NCBI RefSeq assembly: GCF_001460635.1 | Contig: NZ_LN907858.1 | Span: 62,001 to 126,000, forward strand | DNA length: 64,000 bases | DNA from: Helicobacter typhlonius | GTDB lineage: Bacteria; Campylobacterota; Campylobacteria; Campylobacterales; Helicobacteraceae | Direction: 5' to 3' | Part shown: positions 57,399 to 64,000 of the stretch, one piece after another | How positions within the stretch are numbered: position 1 is the stretch's first letter | Layout: each line of letters begins with the position of its first letter | Notes under the pieces: model-generated | Seen by the model: only the letters and a program-made list of their open reading frames with translations | What the model was told of the DNA's origin: nothing | The model's database searches: none | Made by a program: the position numbers and the translations under genes

Positions 57399-57507
57399 AG
57401 CGGATATACTCGATAATTTCTATTTTATCGCCGAGTTCTTTGCCCTTTGATTCTATACTCGCAATGCGGCGCACAACGATGTTCCCGCCGATTTTGGTAT
57501 GCTGCTT
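57393..57507 (-). pseudogene. Chimeric internal-deletion copy of tsf
   Basis: Minus-strand translation reads NIVVRRIASIESKG followed by KELGDKIEIIEYIRFE. The first half matches the middle of tsf, with 43 identical bases between 57441-57483 and 58913-58955. The second half matches the tsf C-terminal region near 58362-58430 with scattered changes. The join is at ESKG, a tetrapeptide coded at both sites in tsf, so about 500 bases were lost between short repeats. The copy ends inside the VgrG tail. Confidence 0.75.
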
Positions 57508-57583
57508 ACAAAAAATAATGTAGAATCCTGTCTCTCTTTATTAAGCGCACAGATTAAAAACTATCGCATACAATCTAAATAAA

Positions 57584-58276
57584 TTAAAAATTAACCCCTT
57601 TAACTTTAGCATTTGTTATGAGCCCTCCCATAACAACCCCAAAAGGTATAACTAGAGGCGCACCCCAAACATATATAGGCATACGAATAGAGAGCATAAG
57701 ACTATCTTGAGATGGGTAATGCGAAGTGTAATCTGTGCGATGTGTGAGTGCAAGATATATCGGTGAGCTTGGCAAAATCAAAATACCCTTATCAAAATAC
57801 GCTCCATTTATCGCACTATCCCTATATCCACCACCTACATATAAACTCAGAATCTGCCACCCACGAATATTAAAAAATGTAGGATGCCAATAACCCTCAA
57901 CCCCAAACCGATGAGAAGTTTGCTCATTAAAGCCATATTCATAGCGAAATTTTGCTCCAAAAAATTGAGGAAATCTTTGCCCAACACCACCAAAAGAAAG
58001 TGTGCCAAAGTCAAAGGCAATATGCTTTTGTGAGAGTTGCTCTAAGCTGTTATGAGCAAGGGGAGATTCATTGAATACAAACCCATATTCAGTGCCAAGC
58101 ACATTCATTATTATGCTAAAATGCGATATATCTCCGCCAAATGTTGGTTGTTCTCCCAGCTCTTTATCATAATAAAAAGTCTTAGAATAAGTAATCCTCT
58201 CATCAGAAGCAAAATCCCAAAAGCTATATCCATAGGCATTTACTACAAACAAAATACCTAAACCAAATCGTAACAT
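57584..58276 (-). CDS. Putative outer-membrane beta-barrel protein
   Basis: A 230-residue exported protein with signal peptide MLRFGLGILFVVNAYG. The mature part is rich in Phe, Tyr, Trp and Gly with alternating patterns (AKFRYEYGFNEQTSHRFGVEGYW, shortened here) and ends VKGVNF, a terminal Phe typical of outer-membrane proteins. I recognise no specific family. The ATG at 58276 begins the signal peptide; the longer frame to 58327 enters tsf. It follows tsf by 19 bases on the same strand. Confidence 0.5.
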   Translation of the reverse strand: MLRFGLGILFVVNAYGYSFWDFASDERITYSKTFYYDKELGEQPTFGGDISHFSIIMNVLGTEYGFVFNESPLAHNSLEQLSQKHIAFDFGTLSFGGVGQRFPQFFGAKFRYEYGFNEQTSHRFGVEGYWHPTFFNIRGWQILSLYVGGGYRDSAINGAYFDKGILILPSSPIYLALTHRTDYTSHYPSQDSLMLSIRMPIYVWGAPLVIPFGVVMGGLITNAKVKGVNF

Positions 58277-58295
58277 ATAACTTATGCTTAATCTA

Positions 58296-59363
58296 CTATT
58301 GCATTTGTGCAGCAACTTCTGCGGCAAAATCCTCTACTTTTTTCTCAATACCCTCGCCTAATTCAAAGCGGATATACTCGACAATCTCTATTTCATCGCT
58401 GAGTTCTTTGCCCTTAGATTCTAAAACTTGAGCAATTGTTTTCTTATCGTCCATTACATAAAATTGCCCCAAAAGTGTCATTCTTTGGTCGAGCAATGTG
58501 CTATCAGCGACAAATCGCTCCATTTGTCCGGGTAGAATCTTATCCCAAATCTGCTCTGGTTTCCCTTGAGCTTTCAAGTCCTCTCGTAATTTTTGCTCTT
58601 GCGCTTTAAGCACAGATTCGCTAAGTTCGTTGCGGCTGATGTATTGTGGAATCTTATGAAGAGGTTTGCCAAGCCTTTTAAGCTCCTCATTTTCTTTCTG
58701 CAATTCGGCAATGATAGCAACCTTTTCTTTTTGGATAAAGTCATTATCAAGCTCTGTATAGCTTAAAACTTGAGGTTTCATCGCTGCTGCGTGCATACAG
58801 ATATTTTTCGCAAGTTCTACACAAGCAGCCTTTGAAGATTCTTTGCTATATTTCATTGCGATAAGCACACCTACGCGTCCATTTGAATGCACATAACCAT
58901 TAACGATGCCGTTGCCCTTTGATTCTATACTCGCAATGCGGCGCACAACGATGTTTTCACCAATTTTTGCAATGTTTTGTTGCAAATATTCCTCAAACTT
59001 CGTGTTACCAACATTCATCGAGTGAAGCTCTCGGGTGCAAGAGAGAGAGTTTTCATAAACGATTTTTGCGGTATTTGCCACAAGCTCTTTAAAGGTATCG
59101 TTTTTAGCTACAAAGTCTGTCTCGGAGTTGATTTCAATAATACTTGCCTTGCTAAAATCACTTGCTACCTCTACACTCACAATACCTTCGCTTGCTACTC
59201 TATCAGCCTTTTTAGCAGCTTTGCTTAAGCCTTTTTCACGGAGATATTCTACCGCTTTATCAATATCGCCATTGGTTTCTACAAGTGCCTTTTTGCAGTC
59301 CATCATACCTGCGTCTGTCATTTCGCGGAGTTGTTTCACAAGCTGTGCTGGAATATCTGCCAT
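58296..59363 (-). CDS. tsf: Elongation factor Ts
   Basis: EF-Ts recycles EF-Tu by GDP exchange. The N-terminal UBA-like domain has LVKQLREMTDAGMMDCKKAL and EVASDFSKASIIEINSETDFVAKND is the EF-Tu-contacting signature. The 355-residue length is usual for Helicobacter. AGGAGG is six bases before the ATG at 59363, one base after the rpsB stop. Its 3' end AAQMQ resembles the rpsB 3' end. A chimeric fragment of this gene lies about 0.8 kb downstream. Confidence 0.95.
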   Translation of the reverse strand: MADIPAQLVKQLREMTDAGMMDCKKALVETNGDIDKAVEYLREKGLSKAAKKADRVASEGIVSVEVASDFSKASIIEINSETDFVAKNDTFKELVANTAKIVYENSLSCTRELHSMNVGNTKFEEYLQQNIAKIGENIVVRRIASIESKGNGIVNGYVHSNGRVGVLIAMKYSKESSKAACVELAKNICMHAAAMKPQVLSYTELDNDFIQKEKVAIIAELQKENEELKRLGKPLHKIPQYISRNELSESVLKAQEQKLREDLKAQGKPEQIWDKILPGQMERFVADSTLLDQRMTLLGQFYVMDDKKTIAQVLESKGKELSDEIEIVEYIRFELGEGIEKKVEDFAAEVAAQMQ

Positions 59364-59364
59364 A

Positions 59365-60159
59365 TTATGCCTCCTCTTGCATTTGTGTAGCAACTTCAGC
59401 AGTTACTTCATCAAGAATCTCTTGCTTTTCTTCATTAGTGACTGGAGCAATTTGCTCTCCTTGCTCATTCTGCTCATCTTTATTTTCAGATCGTCCCTCT
59501 AAAATTGCCTCACTAATCTCCTTACAGAAAAGTTGAATAGAGCGGATAGCATCATCATTTCCCGGAATTGGATAATCCACCATATCAGGGTCGCAGTTCG
59601 TATCAAGCGGTGCGACTACGGGAATACCAAGTCTTCGTGCTTCGGCTACTGCGATTTTTTCTTTCACTGTGTCAATCACAAACACCATATCAGGGGCTTT
59701 TTTCATATGGCGCACACCACCGAGATATTTATTGAGCTTTTCTTTTTTGCGCTGCAACATTAGCTTTTCTTTTTTAGTCAGCAAGTCAATTTGTCCGCTA
59801 TTTTCCATTTCTTCGATGATTTCAAGCTTACGCACAGATTTTTTAATTGTGCTGAAGTTTGTGAGCATTCCGCCTAGCCAACGATAATTGACATAGGGTG
59901 CATTCACAGATTCTGCGTATTGTTTGAGTGTTTCACTCGCTTGTTTTTTTGTGCCTACAAACATAATTACTTTGCCTTCACTCGCGGCTTCTTTAACGAT
60001 ATTATAAGTGAAGCGGAAGTATCGCAAAGTCTTTTGCAAGTCAATAATGTGGATATTCTTTCTCACGCCAAAAATGAATCTTTGCATTTTTGGATTCCAG
60101 CGGCGCGTTTGATGCCCAAAATGCACACCGCACTCGAGTAGGTCTTTCATTGTTGCCAT
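59365..60159 (-). CDS. rpsB: 30S ribosomal protein S2
   Basis: A 264-residue S2, starting [25 protein letters not shown]. Further S2 hallmarks are [20 protein letters not shown] and [12 protein letters not shown], then [15 protein letters not shown]. The tail is acidic and Glu/Gln-rich. rpsB and tsf form the universal pair with a one-base gap. Confidence 0.96.
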   Translation of the reverse strand: MATMKDLLECGVHFGHQTRRWNPKMQRFIFGVRKNIHIIDLQKTLRYFRFTYNIVKEAASEGKVIMFVGTKKQASETLKQYAESVNAPYVNYRWLGGMLTNFSTIKKSVRKLEIIEEMENSGQIDLLTKKEKLMLQRKKEKLNKYLGGVRHMKKAPDMVFVIDTVKEKIAVAEARRLGIPVVAPLDTNCDPDMVDYPIPGNDDAIRSIQLFCKEISEAILEGRSENKDEQNEQGEQIAPVTNEEKQEILDEVTAEVATQMQEEA

Positions 60160-60581
60160 AGTGTCTCCTTGTAGTTATGTGGTTTATCCTCCATACCCAT
60201 TAACAACCCCAGACTAAGTAATTTCAGGGGTTTGCAACCTAAAAAGGATTGGTATGTGTGAATTTGAATGATAAATGCTCAAATCCTTGAGCCAACAAGG
60301 GTTTGGAGCATTTTGCAAACAAAGGGTGCGATTGTATCTTTTCTTTACTAAAGTTTTGCTTATGCGTGAAATTTGCTGAAGTCTTCGCACCTACTCATAA
60401 AAACTGCCAAACAAAATGGAATCTTGCCTACTCAAAAATCACTTATCATTTTTATGTTTCTTAATAGAATCTTTAGTGCTTTATTTGTTTAAGCTCTCAC
60501 AAATATAATAAAACTTAAGCCCTAAAAAGCTACAATATGCCTCTTGTTTTATTATTTCACATTTTTAAAGAGGCGGATACA
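60160..60581. other. Divergent spacer between rpsB and flhF
   Basis: This spacer should hold both promoters. TATAAT-like boxes are seen at about 60503-60509 and TACAAT at 60531-60536, the latter about 46 bases before the flhF ATG. No gene is visible. Confidence 0.4.
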
Positions 60582-62078
60582 ATGGCAAAAAAACTGCATA
60601 CTTTTATGGGAGATACCCCAGCCCAAGCTCTCAAAAAAGCGCAAGATACTTTTGGAGGCGATGTTTTGCTTGTGGAAAATAAAGAGATACGCAAAAAATC
60701 GCTCACACAGCCAGGTTTGTATGAGATTGTCATTGCTGTTGATGGTGATGTGCAGCCTGCCACACCAATTGAATCTAGTCCAGCGACCTTTCAACAAGAT
60801 GCAAAGCAAGAGGAAGTGCTGTCTGCGCCAAATAGCGTGCAAAAAAGGCTTGATGAGATTGCGGACAAAAAAATAAAAAAGCGCAAAGAAGCCCAAAAGC
60901 CTAGAATCTACGATGAGGTAACGCTCCAGCTTTCTGATGCGGTGAAGCAGATTTCAAAAATTGCAAATGTTCCAAGCAATATGCCCGAAAATCCACAGAT
61001 TCAGCCCGCAACTCGTCCTTTCCCAAGTGCCACTCCTGCGCCAAAATCTCAAGCTAAGGCATTTGCGCCAACTATGATAAGTCAAAGTATCGATGAACGT
61101 GCTAATGAGAAGATTCAGGATTTGCAACAAACGCGCTTAGAGCAGCACCTCAATGATAAAATGGAACTTAAAAGCATAAAAGCCGAGCTAAATGAGCTAA
61201 ATGATAAATTAAAAATTATTCAAAATATGCTGTGGGACGAGAAAAGCCCTAAAAATGAGGGGCTCAATATCCCACAAGAGTTTGCTGAAATTTATAGAAT
61301 TGCAAAAACGAGTGGTATGAAAAGGGAGCATTTGGATACAATAATGCAGCTTTCTTTGGAGCTTATGCCTCTAAAAATGCGCTCAAATTCTACGACAATC
61401 AAACGTTATTTTCGTGAGGTTTTGCGTAAGATGATTTATTGTCGGGGTGAGAATCTACAAAATAATGCAAAGAAAATTCTAATGCTTGTAGGACCCACAG
61501 GTGTGGGCAAGACAACGACTTTAGCAAAACTTGCCGCGCGATACTCTTTAATGCTTAATGCACGCTATCGTGTGGGTGTGATCACGCTTGATACCTATCG
61601 TTTGGCGGCAGTAGATCAGCTGATGGCGTATGCGCGTATGATGAAGCTAAGCATTGACACGGTGGTAGAGCCTGAGGAGTTTGGTAAAGCCATAGATTCA
61701 CTTAAGCATTGTGATTATATCCTTATCGACACAGCGGGGCATTCACAGCACGACCACAAAAAACTACAAACGCTTAAAACCTATCTCAATAGCGACTATA
61801 AGATTGATATAAATTTAGTCTTGTCAGTAAATACCAAATACGAGGATTTGCGCGATACCTATAATGCTTTTAGTGAGCTTGACATTGACACGCTTATTTT
61901 TAGCAAACTTGATGAAAGTCGTTATTTTGGGAATATTTTCTCACTCGTGTATGAGACAAAAAAACCCATTTCCTATCTCTCAATCGGGCAGGGAGTACCT
62001 AATGATTTAGTTTTAGCAAGTAATGACTATTTGGTGGATTGTCTGCTTGATGGATTTAGGCGACCAGAACCAAAATAG
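60582..62078 (+). CDS. flhF: Flagellar placement GTPase FlhF
   Basis: An SRP-type GTPase that sets polar flagellum position and allows RpoN-class gene expression in Helicobacter. The N-terminal basic region begins KKLHTFMGDTPAQALKKAQ, then a Gln/Pro-rich linker, then the NG domain with GPTGVGKTTTLAKLAARY near residue 310, DTYRLAAVDQL, DTAGHS and TKYEDLRDTYNAF. The ATG at 60582, behind AGAGG, gives 498 residues. It heads the flhF-flhG-orf-fliA cluster. Confidence 0.95.
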   Translation: MAKKLHTFMGDTPAQALKKAQDTFGGDVLLVENKEIRKKSLTQPGLYEIVIAVDGDVQPATPIESSPATFQQDAKQEEVLSAPNSVQKRLDEIADKKIKKRKEAQKPRIYDEVTLQLSDAVKQISKIANVPSNMPENPQIQPATRPFPSATPAPKSQAKAFAPTMISQSIDERANEKIQDLQQTRLEQHLNDKMELKSIKAELNELNDKLKIIQNMLWDEKSPKNEGLNIPQEFAEIYRIAKTSGMKREHLDTIMQLSLELMPLKMRSNSTTIKRYFREVLRKMIYCRGENLQNNAKKILMLVGPTGVGKTTTLAKLAARYSLMLNARYRVGVITLDTYRLAAVDQLMAYARMMKLSIDTVVEPEEFGKAIDSLKHCDYILIDTAGHSQHDHKKLQTLKTYLNSDYKIDINLVLSVNTKYEDLRDTYNAFSELDIDTLIFSKLDESRYFGNIFSLVYETKKPISYLSIGQGVPNDLVLASNDYLVDCLLDGFRRPEPK

Positions 62079-62095
62079 CCATAAAAAGGCACACA

Positions 62096-62968
62096 ATGAT
62101 ACACAATCAAGCATACGAACTGCAGTCTATAATCAAAAGCCAAGATAAGCGCAACTTCAGCTCCACACGATTTGTGGCGGTTACTTCAGGTAAGGGCGGA
62201 GTGGGTAAATCAAGTATAAGCGCAAATCTTGCCTATTGTCTATGGAAGCAAAAAAAGCGAGTGGCGGTTTTTGATGCGGATATTGGTTTGGCAAATTTAG
62301 ACCTCATCTTTGGTGTGCGCACACAGAAAAATATCCTTCACGCATTGCGTGGGGAGGTGGGTTTTCAAGAGATTATTCATACCATTGAAGAGGGCTTGTA
62401 TCTTATTCCCGGTGATAATGGTGAGGAGATTCTAAAATATGCTAATAGCGGGGTGTTTGAGCGATTTTTGCAAGAAAGCGATATTTTAAATGATATTGAT
62501 TATATGATTATCGACACAGGCGCGGGGATTGGTGGTGTTACGCAGGATTTTTTAAACGCAAGTGATGTTGTGATAGTGGTTACTATGCCAGATCCTTCCG
62601 CGCTCACTGACGCATACGCGACAATTAAGCTAAATAGCAAAATACATAGTGATATACTTATGATTCTTAATATGGTGAAAAATGCTAGAGAATCCCAGCT
62701 TGTCTTTGAACGCGTCCTTTCCCTCGCGCAAAAAAATATCCCCTCTTTGAAGCTACGCCTTTTAGGATATATCGAGCAAAGCCAAGTCGTGGCAAAGGCG
62801 GTGCGCCAGAGGGAACTTTTTGTTAAGGCAGAACCTATAAGTGCAGTAAGTGGGCAGATAGAGATTATTGCTAAAAATCTACTTGCTAATGTGGAACACA
62901 ATATGCTTGCTTCACCTCAAAAGCAGCATTTTGCCGATTTCTTTAGGCGTGTGTTTGGCTATTTTTAG
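62096..62968 (+). CDS. flhG: Flagellar number regulator FlhG (MinD-like ATPase)
   Basis: A 290-residue ParA/MinD-type ATPase that works with FlhF to limit flagellar number. The deviant Walker A is TSGKGGVGKSSISAN near residue 30; FDADIGLANLDLIFG and IDTGAGIG follow. It begins 17 bases after flhF. The C-terminal amphipathic stretch HFADFFRRVFGYF may bind membrane. Confidence 0.95.
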   Translation: MIHNQAYELQSIIKSQDKRNFSSTRFVAVTSGKGGVGKSSISANLAYCLWKQKKRVAVFDADIGLANLDLIFGVRTQKNILHALRGEVGFQEIIHTIEEGLYLIPGDNGEEILKYANSGVFERFLQESDILNDIDYMIIDTGAGIGGVTQDFLNASDVVIVVTMPDPSALTDAYATIKLNSKIHSDILMILNMVKNARESQLVFERVLSLAQKNIPSLKLRLLGYIEQSQVVAKAVRQRELFVKAEPISAVSGQIEIIAKNLLANVEHNMLASPQKQHFADFFRRVFGYF

Positions 62969-62989
62969 GGCTTAGAGTAGAGGTAGGAT

Positions 62990-63331
62990 ATGAAACCAGA
63001 TAATTATATGAGTTTTAGCATTGTCGCAGGGTTTTTTGTTGGACTTGCTTTTTCTATTAGCAAGTTTGATGAGCCTGAAATTATGGTGTTATGGACGATT
63101 ATAACGACAATGGGTGTATATCTTATTGTGGCGGTGAGTGTGTCGCTCTATTTTTGGTTTTTGGATTTTGAACGTTCAAAATTAAAAAAGTCTAAGTTTG
63201 AGAATAATTTAGAATTTTATCGCACTGAATTTGACAAACGAGAAAAAGAGTCCGCCAAGATTCGCAATTTCATTAGAAGTATAGAATCTGATGACGAGGA
63301 AATGGTGCAACAAAATGAAGATTCACATTAG
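62990..63331 (+). CDS. Small membrane protein between flhG and fliA
   Basis: A 113-residue protein with two transmembrane helices (about residues 7-22 and 31-57) and a charged coiled C-terminal tail. It occupies the position of a conserved small unknown gene between flhG and fliA in H. pylori. The link to flagellar control is from context only. AGGTAGG lies before the ATG. Confidence 0.7.
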   Translation: MKPDNYMSFSIVAGFFVGLAFSISKFDEPEIMVLWTIITTMGVYLIVAVSVSLYFWFLDFERSKLKKSKFENNLEFYRTEFDKREKESAKIRNFIRSIESDDEEMVQQNEDSH

Positions 63332-63340
63332 GAGCAGTGT

Positions 63341-64000
63341 GTGAAGAGCATAAACAAAGGCAATGGGTATAATCAAACACTAAAATACGCGCAAGATGAG
63401 CTTGCTCTGCAGTATCTTCCAGCTGTTAAGGCAATGGCATTTCGGCTTAAGGAGCGTTTGCCTAGTTCGATTGAAATGGCAGATCTTGTGTCTATTGGCA
63501 CAGAAGAGCTTATTAAACTTGCAAGACGTTATGATAGTAGCATCAATGATTCTTTTTGGGGATATGCGAAAACGCGCGTAAATGGGGCAATGCTTGATTA
63601 TTTGCGTAGCCTTGATGTGCTTTCTCGCTCTAATCGCAAACTTGTAAAATCCATTGACTATGAAGTATCAAAATATTTTAACGAGCATCAAGAAGAGCCA
63701 ACTGATGAATATCTTGCGCAGATTCTAAATGAGGATATAGCAAAGATTAAGGAAGCACGAGTGGCTTCGGATATATACGCACTTGTGCCTATTGATGAGC
63801 AATACAATGCCATTTGCGAGGGCAATATCGTAGAAGATGTGCAGAAAGAGGAGCTTATGGAGATTATTCATAATATCCTTAAAAAGCTTAGTAAGAGGGA
63901 ACAAATGGTGATTCAGCTCTACTATTTTGAGGAGCTAAGCCTCAAAGAAATTAGCGAGATTTTAGATATTACTGAATCTCGTATTTCGCAGATTTCAAAA
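63341..64000 (+). CDS. fliA: Flagellar sigma factor FliA (sigma-28), 3' end beyond window
   Basis: A GTG start at 63341 with AGGAG six bases upstream opens a frame of 220 codons to the window end. Region 2 shows YLPAVKAMAFRLKERLP and GAMLDYLRSLDVLSRS; region 4 shows LSKREQMVIQLYYFEELSLKEISEIL and a recognition helix ESRISQIS. Sigma-28 drives late flagellar genes such as flaA. It is the fourth gene of the flhF cluster. Confidence 0.92.
   Translation, partial: MKSINKGNGYNQTLKYAQDELALQYLPAVKAMAFRLKERLPSSIEMADLVSIGTEELIKLARRYDSSINDSFWGYAKTRVNGAMLDYLRSLDVLSRSNRKLVKSIDYEVSKYFNEHQEEPTDEYLAQILNEDIAKIKEARVASDIYALVPIDEQYNAICEGNIVEDVQKEELMEIIHNILKKLSKREQMVIQLYYFEELSLKEISEILDITESRISQISK

Overview
The window is a low-GC chromosomal segment that looks like an enterohepatic Helicobacter (Campylobacterota). 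The main grounds are the flhF-flhG-orf-fliA order at the right end (same as in H. pylori), a petABC cluster with a di-haem cytochrome c1, a BCP peroxiredoxin that lacks the resolving cysteine, a carboxynorspermidine-type dehydrogenase, an epsilon-type RecO, poly-C tract decay in a surface-sugar gene, and traces of type VI secretion genes. The species cannot be fixed from the sequence alone.

Layout: 1-3177 holds a large adenine DNA methyltransferase (cut by the window edge) and a small Mrr-like nuclease. 3234-7463 is a minus-strand housekeeping block (carboxynorspermidine dehydrogenase, bcp, lpxK, nadE). 7664-10517 is petABC. 10894-17841 holds flgG behind a sigma-54-type promoter, a TRIC-family protein, and the overlapping chain dnaX-tsaE-lptB-rpoN followed by mutY. 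17842-20730 is an accessory patch with T6SS character: a decayed effector tail, a PAAR-like protein and probable cargo or immunity proteins. 20913-29044 carries gdhA, recO, dedA, lolD, a broken hpt and a three-gene peptidoglycan O-acetylation-type operon. 29421-33981 is a compact plus-strand run (IMP-family phosphatase, accD, rlmH, dksA, a membrane protein, a J-domain protein).

33982-41594 contains a gene-poor kilobase, a frameshifted chemoreceptor, a MidA-type methyltransferase, argD, a tRNA with anticodon CAU and a ruined glycosyltransferase with a C10 tract. 41903-47058 is housekeeping (type II NADH dehydrogenase, purM, an SH3 protein, aroE, gatC, ung). 47059-51475 looks like the remains of a mobilizable element: degenerate tandem repeats, a twice-frameshifted relaxase, a ribbon-helix-helix protein, and a Fic protein whose catalytic histidine is replaced. 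51546-56265 has a CPA2 antiporter, a metallophosphoesterase and malic enzyme. 56499-58276 is a second T6SS-flavoured scar between malic enzyme and tsf: a VgrG tail joined to a chimeric copy of tsf. 58296-64000 holds tsf, rpsB and the flhF-flhG-fliA flagellar control cluster.

Two themes cross the whole window. The first is a very frequent short motif, AGATTCTA/TAGAATCT, in both orientations, in genes and spacers, and several times as an inverted pair forming a hairpin. The second is a set of broken genes (hpt, chemoreceptor, glycosyltransferase, relaxase, effector tail, tsf copy). Some of these breaks lie in homopolymers and could be read errors; others, such as an internal deletion and gene chimeras, cannot.
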